Positions 41,287 to 51,628 of a stretch of 64,000 nt of DNA are shown one piece after another. The notes below the pieces were generated by a model that saw only the letters and a list, made by a program, of their open reading frames with translations, was not told where the DNA came from and ran no database searches. How positions within the stretch are numbered: position 1 is the first letter of the stretch; each line of letters begins with the position of its first letter. This stretch comes from Pseudomonadota bacterium (GTDB lineage: Bacteria; Pseudomonadota; Gammaproteobacteria; Burkholderiales; UBA11063). The position numbers and the translations under genes were made by a program. The stretch is from assembly GCA_021298175.1 (NCBI GenBank), contig JAJTDW010000005.1, positions 1 to 64,000 of the forward strand. The letters run 5' to 3'.

Positions 41287-41379
41287 TACGCCTTATATAC
41301 TATATATATACTTTGTAGCTCATCATTTTTAGGTAAGGCGGCTACGCATGACGTATAATTAAAAAATGGACTTGATATT
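41287..41379. repeat. Degenerate copy of the 103-bp repeat at the fumC 3' end
   Basis: Right part GCATGACGTATAATTAAAAAATGGACTTGATATT matches copies 1-3; left part ACGCCTTATATACTATATATATAC...CATCATTT matches the core in reverse orientation. Confidence 0.65.
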
Positions 41380-42768
41380 ATGTGGATATGCCATATTATA
41401 TGGGTCAACTAACTTCGCAAACTCCTCATCTGATAAAAATTTCAATGCCTGATTAGCTTCACTTAAGGAGCAATCTTTATCTTCGGCATAGTGAGCTAAT
41501 TTAGAAGCTTTATCATAACCAATAACTGGGCTTAATACTGTAACTAGCATTAATGAATTTTTTAGGTAATAATCTATTTTTTTATTATTAGGTTTCATTC
41601 CATCTAACATATACTCCCTAAATGAATTACATGAATCATTGAGTATATCTATAGAATGTATAATATTATAAATTATTAATGGTTTATAGACATTCATTTC
41701 TAAATAACCACTTGCCCCACCCATTGTTACAGCTAAATCATTGGCTATTACTTGCAGAGAAACCATTGCCATAGCTTCACATTGTGTAGGATTTACTTTA
41801 CCTGGCATAATTGATGAACCTGGTTCATTCTCTGGCAATATAAGTTCGTGTATCCCCGCTCTAGGACCACAACTTAAAATTCGAATATCATTAGCAATTT
41901 TATATAATGAGTTAGCTAAGGTTCTTAGCATTCCACTCATTGATACCAATGCATCATGAGATCCTTGCACTGCAAATTTATTAGGTGCAGTAATAAATGG
42001 TAATTTAGTTAATATACCTATATGTTTAGCTATTGTAATAGCAAAATCCTTATGAGTATTGATCCCCGTACCAATTGCTGTACCTCCAACTGCTAACTTA
42101 TATACATCAGGTAGCATCATTTTGATTCTTAAAATATTATCATCAATCATGATAGCATAACCAGAAAACTCTTGCCCTAAAGTCATCGGAACCGCATCTT
42201 GCATATGGGTGCGCCCAATTTTTACAATATTATCCCAAGATTTTGCTTTTTCCCAAAAACTTGCTGATAATTTGACCAATGTAGGCAGAAGATTATTGTT
42301 TAATTCCAGAGCTGTTGCTATACACATAGCTGTTGGAAAAGTATCATTAGAAGATTGTGACATATTTACATGATCATTAGGATGAATCGGGGTTTTACTC
42401 CCCATGATACCACCTGATATTTCAATAGCTTTATTAGAAATAACTTCATTTACATTCATATTTGATTGGGTTCCACTTCCTGTCATCCATACACGTAAAG
42501 GGAACTGGTCATCTAATTTACCAGATAATACTTCATCAGCTGCTTGCACTATAAGCTTTGTTTTTGCGTTATCCAAAACCCCTAATTCATTATTGCTAAT
42601 TGCTGCAGCTTTTTTTAATAATGTTAAGGCATGAACTACTTGGATGGGTATAAGATCCTTACCAATAGAAAAATGGACTAATGATCTTTGTGTTTGAGCA
42701 CCCCAATATTTATTACTTTCTACTTGGATTTCTCCCATACTATCAGATTCGGTACGATAATTTGCCAT
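41359..42768 (-). CDS. fumC: Fumarate hydratase class II
   Basis: [35 protein letters not shown], class II signature [13 protein letters not shown]. Confidence 0.94.
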   Translation of the reverse strand: MANYRTESDSMGEIQVESNKYWGAQTQRSLVHFSIGKDLIPIQVVHALTLLKKAAAISNNELGVLDNAKTKLIVQAADEVLSGKLDDQFPLRVWMTGSGTQSNMNVNEVISNKAIEISGGIMGSKTPIHPNDHVNMSQSSNDTFPTAMCIATALELNNNLLPTLVKLSASFWEKAKSWDNIVKIGRTHMQDAVPMTLGQEFSGYAIMIDDNILRIKMMLPDVYKLAVGGTAIGTGINTHKDFAITIAKHIGILTKLPFITAPNKFAVQGSHDALVSMSGMLRTLANSLYKIANDIRILSCGPRAGIHELILPENEPGSSIMPGKVNPTQCEAMAMVSLQVIANDLAVTMGGASGYLEMNVYKPLIIYNIIHSIDILNDSCNSFREYMLDGMKPNNKKIDYYLKNSLMLVTVLSPVIGYDKASKLAHYAEDKDCSLSEANQALKFLSDEEFAKLVDPYNMAYPHNIKSIF

Positions 42769-42872
42769 TCTTACATTCCTTATTAGATTTTAAATATAAA
42801 ATATTCTTTTTTATGATGAAAAGATCCTTCATATGACTTGGTTTATATTTTAATGTTAGATAGTAAGCGTTT

Positions 42873-43079
42873 TTAGGGGTTATTTCTATTAATTGCATGT
42901 ATTAATCTATCGGTTTCTTTCTGTTTATTATAATCAGAAATTGTAAAAAATGCCCATATAGATGCAGGAATCCACCCTAAAATAGTTATTTGTAATAATA
43001 AACATATAATGCCTTGAATTGGTTTACCAATGGTAAAAAAAGTTAACCAAGGAAGAAACAAAGCTAAAAGATATCGCAT
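42873..43079 (-). CDS. YqaE/Pmp3-family small membrane protein
   Basis: LLALFLPWLTFFTIGKPIQGIICLLLQITILGWIPASIWAFF. Confidence 0.8.
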   Translation of the reverse strand: MRYLLALFLPWLTFFTIGKPIQGIICLLLQITILGWIPASIWAFFTISDYNKQKETDRLIHAINRNNP

Positions 43080-43198
43080 AATAAATCCACCAATCTAAAG
43101 AAATAATCTTATCATATATTAAGACTAGTATAAGATATTTCAGATATATTTCGCAGGGTAAGCGCATCAAAAAATTATCGTAAAATTAGCAAGTGTCA

Positions 43199-43232
43199 TT
43201 CCGTGCATCACGCTTACGCGTGTGACACGGAA
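43199..43232. repeat. Intergenic palindrome
   Basis: TTCCGTG-CAT-CACGC-ttac-GCGTG-TGA-CACGGAA. Confidence 0.7.
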
Positions 43233-43389
43233 TCCATGCACTTTGAAACATTTTAGATTCCCAATTCACATTTTTAGAGCAAAATATTTATGTTGGGAAT
43301 GTCAGCTGGTCGGGGAAAAGTGCAACACCTGCTTATAAATACAAGTATAATATTGGATTAGAATAACAAAATTTAGAAAGCAGAGTAAA

Positions 43390-43863
43390 ATGAGTAAAAT
43401 GAATTTAATTCCAATGGAATCTTTTAACATAATCGGAATCTCAGTAAGAACCGATAATAGCGATATTACAAAATTAACTAATGACATGCAAAATTTATGG
43501 AATAAGTTTATTTCTGAAAACATCATGGGTAAAATCCCTAATAAAATTGAACATAACATTTATTGTATCTATACTGATTATGAAGGTGATTATACCAAAC
43601 CTTATACAGCATTATTAGGCTGCAAAGTTGAGAGTTTAGATGAACTTCCAACTGGTCTAATAGGAAAAACATTCAAAAGCGGCACTTATAATAAGTTTAC
43701 CGCAAAAGGCAACCTTTCTCAAGGAGTTGTTGCTAAGCAATGGAAACATATATGGGATTTAAATCTTCCAAGAAGCTATATGGCTGATTTTGAAGTATAT
43801 GGAGAAAAGTCACAAAATTTTGAAGATGCTGAAGTTGATATATTTATTGGAGTTAATAAGTAA
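43390..43863 (+). CDS. GyrI-like / AraC-type effector-binding domain protein
   Basis: 157 aa: FNIIGISVRTDN...YCIYTDYEGDYTKPYTALLGCKV...GTYNKFTAKGNL...ADFEVYGEK. Confidence 0.78.
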   Translation: MSKMNLIPMESFNIIGISVRTDNSDITKLTNDMQNLWNKFISENIMGKIPNKIEHNIYCIYTDYEGDYTKPYTALLGCKVESLDELPTGLIGKTFKSGTYNKFTAKGNLSQGVVAKQWKHIWDLNLPRSYMADFEVYGEKSQNFEDAEVDIFIGVNK

Positions 43864-43869
43864 TTAAAT

Positions 43870-45876
43870 TTAAAGTGAGCTAAGTAGCTCCTTTAAGCCA
43901 GTTGTTCTAGCACTTCGATTATTTATAATATTAAGAATAGCTTCTGTGTCAGAGTAAATAGTAACTGACGACCTTGCTCGGGTAATTGCAGTGTAAAGTA
44001 ACTCACGAGTTAAAAACTCTTGAGTTACTTTTTCTTGACGTTTTATATCTGGTAATAGCACATAAACATGGTTAAATTCCGACCCTTGAGATTTATGAAT
44101 AGTCATTGCATAAGCTAACTGATGATTGGGTAATACTTCAGGAATAAAACTTGCTCCATTTTCAAATACTATCATTGGCTTACGTTCATTTACAACACAA
44201 ATGCCAATATCACCATTATATAAACCTAAGTTAGCATTATTTTCTAAAATAAGAATCGCCTTACCAGTATACCATAACTCATTCTTACGCTCCTCACCTA
44301 ACTCATTAAGTTTATGCTTTATGATTTTTTCAAGATGGAAGTTTAAATTATTTACACCTAATTCCCCAATATTCACCGCACAAAGTATAGCAAACTGCCG
44401 AAATATTGAAAAAAGCTTATTAGCAATGTCTACTGAGATTGCCGCACCATTATTTGACAATAATGGCTCGCAATGGCTGCTGTCTTTAGATACAATGTTC
44501 TCTTTGGTGCTATTATTATCGCAACATATATTGAATATACATTCTATATAGTTATCAATTGGTGAAGCATTCTTACAAATATCCATTAAAAGATTTTTAA
44601 AATTTAGTTTAACCAATCTAACTGCTGCAAAAGAGCTAACTTCTTTAGATGCAGTAAATGCTTTAATAATATCCTTACGATTGCCATCTAAAACAGCCAC
44701 TGCAACTTTTGCAATAGCATCAATATTGCGATTACTAATCGTTAAATTATTTACACTAAATCGTGTGGAAAATAAATCATATTTCTGCGTCAATGAATGC
44801 TCCATTAAGGATGCAAATACATACCCCTCCTCTACCGATGATAATTGATTTTTATCACCCAAAAAAACCACATGTTTTATCTTATCTTTATTAATAGCAT
44901 GCAACAATTTATAAAATAAAGGTAAGCTTATCATCGAAGATTCATCAATAACCAAAACATCTACCGCTAATGGATTATCCCTATTATGCCTAAAATAAAT
45001 ATCGTGCTTCTTAAAGCCCAATAATTTATGTATCGTACTATACGAAATACTATTAATAAGCTCTTGCTCTTCTTCCGTTAAAGCAAACTGCTCTATTATC
45101 TTAACCAGATTAGAAAGTATTGATTCCTTTACCCGATTAGTCGCCTTACCAGTCGGCGCACATATATGTATATTTATTTTATTTGGTAAGCCTGCATAAG
45201 ATCTCATCAATAAAACCAATAAAAGTAATACCGTTGTTGTCTTCCCCGTCCCAGGACCACCAGTTATAAAGCTTAACTTATGCAAAGCACACGCTTTCAT
45301 CGCCTCCAACTGCTCCCCATTCGGAAACTGACTCGTCAGAAAACGGCTTGCCGTGAACCCACGAGTGGGAAACTGACTCGTGGGGGACCCATTCATGGGA
45401 GACCCATTCATGGGAGACCCATTCATGGGAAATTCACCATTCAATGAATTCTGAGTCATTAATTGAATATGCTGATTAAGTATCTCGTTAGATAACCTTG
45501 AACTTTGATTTAAAGCGTTTAGAGCTTTAACACAACTCACCTCATAATGTAAATAACGCGTGAGATACAATAAACCACTTGCCCCCAATATTACCAAAGA
45601 TAAAGGTTTTAACGCAATCTTACGCCCTACAGCATAAGAGGCACACAAGTAACTTTCATCAAGTAAACGCACAACTTCAATACTGCTAACCTCCAAAATA
45701 TCAGTAGTAGCGCAAAAATCTTCAATATCAATACAACTATGCCCATCATCCATAGCTAATAATAAAGAGGTAAGCAATGAAGATAATATCTCATATTTAC
45801 GAGCTGTTAAGCTAGAATTAGCCAAACCTAGTAACTTATTTATAAATGGAGTATAGTCTTTATTATTGCTTATCAT
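43870..45876 (-). CDS. recD: Exodeoxyribonuclease V alpha subunit
   Basis: Walker A FITGGPGTGKTTT, VLVIDESSMIS, AYAMTIHKSQGSEFNHV; ends in the recB-adjacent ATGA overlap. Confidence 0.93.
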   Translation of the reverse strand: MISNNKDYTPFINKLLGLANSSLTARKYEILSSLLTSLLLAMDDGHSCIDIEDFCATTDILEVSSIEVVRLLDESYLCASYAVGRKIALKPLSLVILGASGLLYLTRYLHYEVSCVKALNALNQSSRLSNEILNQHIQLMTQNSLNGEFPMNGSPMNGSPMNGSPTSQFPTRGFTASRFLTSQFPNGEQLEAMKACALHKLSFITGGPGTGKTTTVLLLLVLLMRSYAGLPNKINIHICAPTGKATNRVKESILSNLVKIIEQFALTEEEQELINSISYSTIHKLLGFKKHDIYFRHNRDNPLAVDVLVIDESSMISLPLFYKLLHAINKDKIKHVVFLGDKNQLSSVEEGYVFASLMEHSLTQKYDLFSTRFSVNNLTISNRNIDAIAKVAVAVLDGNRKDIIKAFTASKEVSSFAAVRLVKLNFKNLLMDICKNASPIDNYIECIFNICCDNNSTKENIVSKDSSHCEPLLSNNGAAISVDIANKLFSIFRQFAILCAVNIGELGVNNLNFHLEKIIKHKLNELGEERKNELWYTGKAILILENNANLGLYNGDIGICVVNERKPMIVFENGASFIPEVLPNHQLAYAMTIHKSQGSEFNHVYVLLPDIKRQEKVTQEFLTRELLYTAITRARSSVTIYSDTEAILNIINNRSARTTGLKELLSSL

Positions 45877-48800
45877 TTAAATAACTCATCTAACTCTGCC
45901 ACTATATTTTGGCAATGCGCATCAATAAAAACCCCACCCTGAACATCATTTGTCACAAAGATACCTCTTACATAATAGTAAAGAGAACCGCCAAGCAATG
46001 AGCTTGCATCTTCTATCTTTAACTTAAACTCCAAGTAGCGCTTAAGAGCAACTAAATACAACAAATACTGTAAATAGTAATGTGATGAAGCAGTCTCCTG
46101 TAATAATGGATTATCAATAAGCGTAGTATCTGCACATGAAGTATAACTCTCCAAGCTATTAGTCTTATAATCTAATACATAGTATTTTCCATTGTACTCA
46201 AAAAACAAATCAATAAATCCTGTTAAAAATCCTTGGTTAATCTTATTAAGGTTACCACTCTCAATTGTAAAAGGATGCAACTCTCCATAATGTTTAGCAA
46301 TAATTCGCTGAATATCCTGTGCAATACTCACTGAATTACGTATACTTAGAGTAAATTCTAGCTCACTCAGCTTATTTTCTAAAGTATTTAAAGATACCTT
46401 ATCACCAAATAATCTATAATTAAATATTTCATCAATAATTAACATAAACTCCTCACATAATGAGGGGTCCACATTAGATTCTAATAAAATTTGTTTAGTT
46501 AAGGATTCTGTTAGGGGATAGTTTTCACATAAACTATGAACCAATACCCCAAACTTTGCTCCGCGCAATTGATTCAATATTTCATATTTATAAGATACTG
46601 AAACAAGTTTAGTATGAGGTGTTACTTCTTGATTTGATGCTGAAACAAGTGTAATGTTAGAAGCACTATCAAAATAATCATATATATTTGAATTTTCTTC
46701 ATTGACATTGCTATGGGTTAGGCTAGAATAACTTTGTCGAAAAAAATCCACCTCAAGTTTTTTGGTGTAAGGAATATATGCTATATCTGATGTTTTTGGA
46801 GAAGCATGAGCATCATGAATATTTAAACTAAATGCCAACTTAGGCTGAGATAGCTTAATTAAATCAGCGTTAGTAATATCATCACGTAAATAAATAGAAA
46901 CTCCAGCTAAAGTAGACATATCTTTTATAGAATTTTGTGGATCAGTAAAAATCTGTGGATAGTTAAATAATGAATGTGTCACATCTTTATTATTAGTGGA
47001 TATAAAGCCAAATAACTCATGAATTTTTTCTGGTCTAGAGCTTTTATAATATCCTTTACTTGATTTTTTAACTTCATTTAAATAAATATAAATCCTAGAT
47101 TTAGCACGAGTTAGAGCCACATAATTTAAGCGATTAATTTCGCTATTTTCTTCATCTAGCATTTTTTGAATAATTAATTTATCTGTAGTTAAGCAATACT
47201 CTTCTACATTATCCTCATTACGATATTTAACAAACTGTAATAAGTCATCTAATTGATCACCTTTCGGTGGTTGATTATTTTTACTAAAAAATGGACAAAA
47301 TAAAATATCAAATTCTAAACCTTTAGATTTATGCTGAGTCATTACTTTAATCTGTGCCTCATCATTATCTAAGCGTACTAGCTCTTCATCTTTACCATCA
47401 AGCTCCACTTCTATCGCTTCATCTTGTATTGCCGCTAAGATTTTCTGCTTAAACCAATAAAGTAATTCGGAATAATTATTTAAATTTAAATTGTATTTAT
47501 GTAATAGCTCTCCAAGTTGCATTAAATTGGAAACTTCTCGATTGGTTAATCCACTCTGATTATGTGTAGCAATCATTTCTAAATCTCTAATTAATGCATA
47601 AATTAAAGATATTACCCCACCTTTATTTAACGCTTCTTTGTAAATAAAAAAGCGTTGTTGAATATTTTCCCCATTAGGCAAGTAATAGGAGTTTTGTACA
47701 AAATCATTTAACTGGGAATATGGTATGTTAAATAGGTTAGTCGCTAAAGCCTTTTGCATTAAACTAAAGTTAGAAATATCAAATACTGCCTGTAAAATTT
47801 GTAATAAATCACGAGCGGTAGTTGTAGTAAAAATATTGCTACGTTTATGTAAACTTGCTTTTATACCATAGTTATTGAGTTGCCGAACAACTTCAACTGC
47901 CTCATAATTTTTAGTAACTAAAATTGCTATTTTACTTACTAACGTGGCATCAGATTTTAATAATGCCAGAATCTCAAAAGTTATTGCTTGGTAAAGCTTC
48001 TCTTGCTTAATAGAAGCAGTATTACCTGTAATTGCAATAATTTGTACTGGAGTATCGTATATCTTTGAATTTACCCCAGAATTTAATAAAATATTTTGTA
48101 GAACATCTTGAGAAGGAAGAGAAATTAATTTATTCTGAGCTACTTTTGCCTCCACCTCTTGATAATCAATATTTTCACCAAAACAAAATAAATTATTGTG
48201 AGACATAAAAAGACAATTAATAAAATTAACTATATCCTTATGCTGTCGGTGATTATCACTTAAGGTTAGCCGATTATCAATACTATTTTTTGCAGCTAAA
48301 TATACATTAATATCTGCCCCACGAAATCGATAAATAGCCTGTTTAGGATCTCCAACCACTACTACATTACCACGTAACTCGTTACTTTGTAACTGGCTTT
48401 CGGTACTCATTTGATAAATTTCACTAAAAATTTGCCATTGCAAATCATCAGTATCTTGAAATTCATCAATAAAAGCAATTGGATAATCTTTAAATATCTT
48501 TGTTGCTAAATCCTTATTATGTTTAACACTGCTTGCAACAATAGAAATCAGTGAGTCATAATCCAGCTGATTGATATTTTTTGTATATTTGATATAATGT
48601 GTATTAATGTAATTAATAACCCCACTTAATAAATTATTTAATATATCATCATTACTAGCATTATCTTCAAGTAATAAGATACTTAAATCTGGATTATTTA
48701 GTGCCTTATAAATAACCTGATGCTCGTTGTTATTATAAACAAAAAACCTTTTAGTAATAGGAAACTTTTTTGCTATAGATTCAATAATTTCTGAATCATA

Positions 48801-49415
48801 ACGCACACCTAATACTCGCTCTAAAGTTTTGTAAACAGTCTCAATATCATTGACAAATATAGGGTTATTTATGATTTTTTCACGGAAGAAATTTCTAATT
48901 AATGAAGTTATAAGGGGTTTTTTACTACTTACTAAAGTAAACGGATAATTAATATTACATTCTAACTGATAGTTTTTGAGAATTTTATTGCAAAAACCAT
49001 GAATTGTATATATTGAAGCAAAATCAAAATTTTGTACAGCACGGGTAAGAATCGCTAAGCTTTGATCAAAGTTATCATCTGAGTGCAACAGTATTTGCTG
49101 GATAAATATATCATTAACATCATAAGGAGTATTATGTTTGATTGCAATTAAATTATCAATAGTTTCATAAATATAGCATAAAATACGAGTTTTTAATTCT
49201 ATAACCGCATTAGTAGTAAAAGTAACCACCAAAAACTGTTCTAAAGATAAATCCGTACGCGTAAGTAATGCTTTAATAAACAAACGCTCTACTGTCCAGG
49301 TTTTGCCTGTTCCAGCACTTGCCTCTATAACATATGCTTGATTGTGATTAGAAAAACTAACCTCTTGAATAGGAATTAATTTATTAGACTTTTTTATTAT
49401 TACCCCTCCCCACAT
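45873..49415 (-). CDS. recB: Exodeoxyribonuclease V beta subunit
   Basis: VIEASAGTGKTWTVERL, AFIDEFQDTDDLQW, VVGDPKQAIYRFRGAD, nuclease motif YYVLDYKTNSL. Exact start uncertain. Confidence 0.93.
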   Translation of the reverse strand: MWGGVIIKKSNKLIPIQEVSFSNHNQAYVIEASAGTGKTWTVERLFIKALLTRTDLSLEQFLVVTFTTNAVIELKTRILCYIYETIDNLIAIKHNTPYDVNDIFIQQILLHSDDNFDQSLAILTRAVQNFDFASIYTIHGFCNKILKNYQLECNINYPFTLVSSKKPLITSLIRNFFREKIINNPIFVNDIETVYKTLERVLGVRYDSEIIESIAKKFPITKRFFVYNNNEHQVIYKALNNPDLSILLLEDNASNDDILNNLLSGVINYINTHYIKYTKNINQLDYDSLISIVASSVKHNKDLATKIFKDYPIAFIDEFQDTDDLQWQIFSEIYQMSTESQLQSNELRGNVVVVGDPKQAIYRFRGADINVYLAAKNSIDNRLTLSDNHRQHKDIVNFINCLFMSHNNLFCFGENIDYQEVEAKVAQNKLISLPSQDVLQNILLNSGVNSKIYDTPVQIIAITGNTASIKQEKLYQAITFEILALLKSDATLVSKIAILVTKNYEAVEVVRQLNNYGIKASLHKRSNIFTTTTARDLLQILQAVFDISNFSLMQKALATNLFNIPYSQLNDFVQNSYYLPNGENIQQRFFIYKEALNKGGVISLIYALIRDLEMIATHNQSGLTNREVSNLMQLGELLHKYNLNLNNYSELLYWFKQKILAAIQDEAIEVELDGKDEELVRLDNDEAQIKVMTQHKSKGLEFDILFCPFFSKNNQPPKGDQLDDLLQFVKYRNEDNVEEYCLTTDKLIIQKMLDEENSEINRLNYVALTRAKSRIYIYLNEVKKSSKGYYKSSRPEKIHELFGFISTNNKDVTHSLFNYPQIFTDPQNSIKDMSTLAGVSIYLRDDITNADLIKLSQPKLAFSLNIHDAHASPKTSDIAYIPYTKKLEVDFFRQSYSSLTHSNVNEENSNIYDYFDSASNITLVSASNQEVTPHTKLVSVSYKYEILNQLRGAKFGVLVHSLCENYPLTESLTKQILLESNVDPSLCEEFMLIIDEIFNYRLFGDKVSLNTLENKLSELEFTLSIRNSVSIAQDIQRIIAKHYGELHPFTIESGNLNKINQGFLTGFIDLFFEYNGKYYVLDYKTNSLESYTSCADTTLIDNPLLQETASSHYYLQYLLYLVALKRYLEFKLKIEDASSLLGGSLYYYVRGIFVTNDVQGGVFIDAHCQNIVAELDELFK

Positions 49416-49533
49416 ACATCCAAAGTTTGTGGATCCTCAGAGCTAGTCTGAGGATGACAAATGCCATATTATAGCATAATCTGAGTATTATAAATGTATA
49501 CTAGCGGATATGCAATTTAGCATAGAGCTACAG

Positions 49534-50490
49534 TTAGAACCCTATTGTTAAATAATCAATAGCCAACCCTTCACCAAGATATAGATTTGACCATGAAGTA
49601 CCTCCATCTAGTTCTAAACTAAAAATATTTCCATCTTCTGTGCCAACATATAATTTACCACTGTCAATAGCTATAGTATCAATACCAGAATTACCTAAAC
49701 CATCTGCATTAATTAAAGACAAAGTATTATTGTCAGTTGATTTTAATACTTGACCTGCTCTTGTCCCCACATAAAGTGTATTTTCAGATGAGGCTATGGC
49801 ATTTATTTCAGCATCTGCAGATACAGAACTATCTAATAATACCCACGTCGAATCAATAGTTGAGCTATATATCTTGTTGGTACTTAACTCTGCAACATAA
49901 ATAGTACCACTTTCATCTACTGCAAGAGAGTTTATGTATCTTCCAGGATTACCTAATGGTTTCCATTCTATCGTACTTCCCTCATCCAGATTAGCTTTAA
50001 ATACCCCTTGGCTCCACGTTGAAGCATAAATAATATTATTTTTTATAACAATAAGTACTTCTAAATCAAAATAACCGGGTTTATTTAATAATTCCCACTT
50101 GCCATTACTTAATTTATATATATTACCACTATTATTAGGGGTGTCACTAGTATAAGTGCTCACATATGGAGTATCTTTATTAAATGCTACTGATCTTATA
50201 TCCCAATCTAATTTATTACTGGATAATGCAATCCACTGTGATGTCTTAATATCCTTATAAAAAAGATTACCATTATGAGCCGCATATATAACACCATCAT
50301 GAGATACAAGAACAGAACTTGTCTCTCCAATTTTGCGATTATTTTGAAATACACCATTTGTATCAGAAAAATAAACTGAAGGACTGTTGGAGGGACTTGT
50401 ACTTGTACCTGCACCAACACAAGAAGATAAGAAGAATATTGAACAGATAAAAACCATTTGTAGAAAGCTCTGTAATTGCCGGAATAACAT
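49534..50490 (-). CDS. Lipoprotein with beta-propeller-like repeats
   Basis: Lipobox FLSSCVGAG; repeated NTLYVGTRAGQVLKSTD / GKLYVGTEDGNIFSLEL / GTIYVAELSTNKIYSST. Confidence 0.7.
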   Translation of the reverse strand: MLFRQLQSFLQMVFICSIFFLSSCVGAGTSTSPSNSPSVYFSDTNGVFQNNRKIGETSSVLVSHDGVIYAAHNGNLFYKDIKTSQWIALSSNKLDWDIRSVAFNKDTPYVSTYTSDTPNNSGNIYKLSNGKWELLNKPGYFDLEVLIVIKNNIIYASTWSQGVFKANLDEGSTIEWKPLGNPGRYINSLAVDESGTIYVAELSTNKIYSSTIDSTWVLLDSSVSADAEINAIASSENTLYVGTRAGQVLKSTDNNTLSLINADGLGNSGIDTIAIDSGKLYVGTEDGNIFSLELDGGTSWSNLYLGEGLAIDYLTIGF

Positions 50491-50585
50491 AATAAAAATA
50501 CCTTATAAATTAATACAAAATCTATTTATTTTTAAATTAAACTTAAAATATAATATAATAATATCTTAACCAACTTAAGAGCTAC

Positions 50586-50610
50586 AGTATTAACTGTAAC
50601 AGTTAATACT
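50586..50610. promoter_or_regulatory. Perfect 25-bp palindrome (operator-like)
   Basis: AGTATTAACTGT-A-ACAGTTAATACT about 95 bp upstream of the lipoprotein start. Confidence 0.5.
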
Positions 50611-50671
50611 TATTAAAACAGGTTAAGTATCATTATATATATATATTTATGCGACTAGCTATTGGGGGTAG

Positions 50672-50703
50672 TTTAAGTTAACACAGAAATACGTTAACTT
50701 AAA
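50672..50703. repeat. Perfect inverted repeat
   Basis: TTTAAGTTAAC-acagaaatac-GTTAACTTAAA. Confidence 0.6.
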
Positions 50704-50733
50704 AATGTCGAAGTTAAACATTAATAATAAACC

Positions 50734-50760
50734 AAGTACACTTGATTAATAAGTGTACTT
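50734..50760 (-). terminator. Hairpin downstream of the metal ABC permease gene
   Basis: AAGTACACTT-gattaat-AAGTGTACTT. Confidence 0.55.
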
Positions 50761-50776
50761 ATATTATACCATATCT

Positions 50777-51628
50777 TTAATGTTTAAAGTGTGGCTGTTT
50801 AATTAATTTCATTATATTAACATATAAAATTGCCATAATATACAAAGCACCATTAAATATGACAATAGAAGGTCCAGTTGGCAGATTACAGTAATAAGAT
50901 AGAATAATCCCTGCAAAACTTGCAATCAAGCTAGACAAAATTGCAATAATTAGCATGTTATTTAGTGACTTAGCCAATAATTTAGCACAGCTTGCAGGTA
51001 ACATCATTAAGCCAATGACTAAAATAGTACCCAGAATCTGGAAATCAATAACTAAGTTTAATACTACTAAAAACAGAAAAATTAAATGGTAAAAGCTAGA
51101 ATTAACGCCGAAAGTTCTAAGAAGATTCTTATCAAAAACATCTATTGCTAATGGTCGAATAATAATTGCAAAAACAATTAAACTAAAACTTACAATAATA
51201 GATAAAATAAGCAAACTATCTTTACCTATAGCAAGAATCGAACCAAATAAAATATGCATTAAATCAAGATTTGTGCCGCTTTTAGAAATAATTATTACTC
51301 CCAAGCTTAAAGCAATTAAATAAAAACCAGCAAAAGATGCATCTTCTTTTATTTCTGTTTTTCTACTTACCACTCCAGCAAGTGTAGTAACCCCGACCCC
51401 AGCAATCAACCCTCCTAAAGCCATAGCTAATACCGACATCCCACCAAACATAAAACCCAAAGCCACACCAGGCAAAATAGCATGAGACATAGCATCACCC
51501 ATAAGACTCATACGTCTAAGCATTAGAAATATCCCTAAGATAGGACAAATTAATGAAATGCCAATACACGCAATGAGTGCGCGCAATAAAAATAAATTAT
51601 CACTAAATAAGTGTATTATTGCCATCAC
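50777..51628 (-). CDS. znuB: Zn/Mn-type ABC transporter permease (ZnuB-like)
   Basis: ABC-3 family: LRRMSLMGDAMSHAILPGVALGF, LGTILVIGLMMLPASCAKLL. Confidence 0.85.
   Translation of the reverse strand: MMAIIHLFSDNLFLLRALIACIGISLICPILGIFLMLRRMSLMGDAMSHAILPGVALGFMFGGMSVLAMALGGLIAGVGVTTLAGVVSRKTEIKEDASFAGFYLIALSLGVIIISKSGTNLDLMHILFGSILAIGKDSLLILSIIVSFSLIVFAIIIRPLAIDVFDKNLLRTFGVNSSFYHLIFLFLVVLNLVIDFQILGTILVIGLMMLPASCAKLLAKSLNNMLIIAILSSLIASFAGIILSYYCNLPTGPSIVIFNGALYIMAILYVNIMKLIKQPHFKH

Noticed and set aside
43302-43559. 85-aa hydrophobic minus-strand ORF
   Set aside because: Antisense to the GyrI-like gene; hydrophobicity follows from the AT-rich complement.
44126-44551. 141-aa plus-strand ORF
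   Set aside because: Antisense to recD; shadow frame of a strongly supported gene.
43870-49415. Missing recC next to recB/recD
   Set aside because: recC is often unlinked from recB/recD; absence from this window says nothing about the genome.
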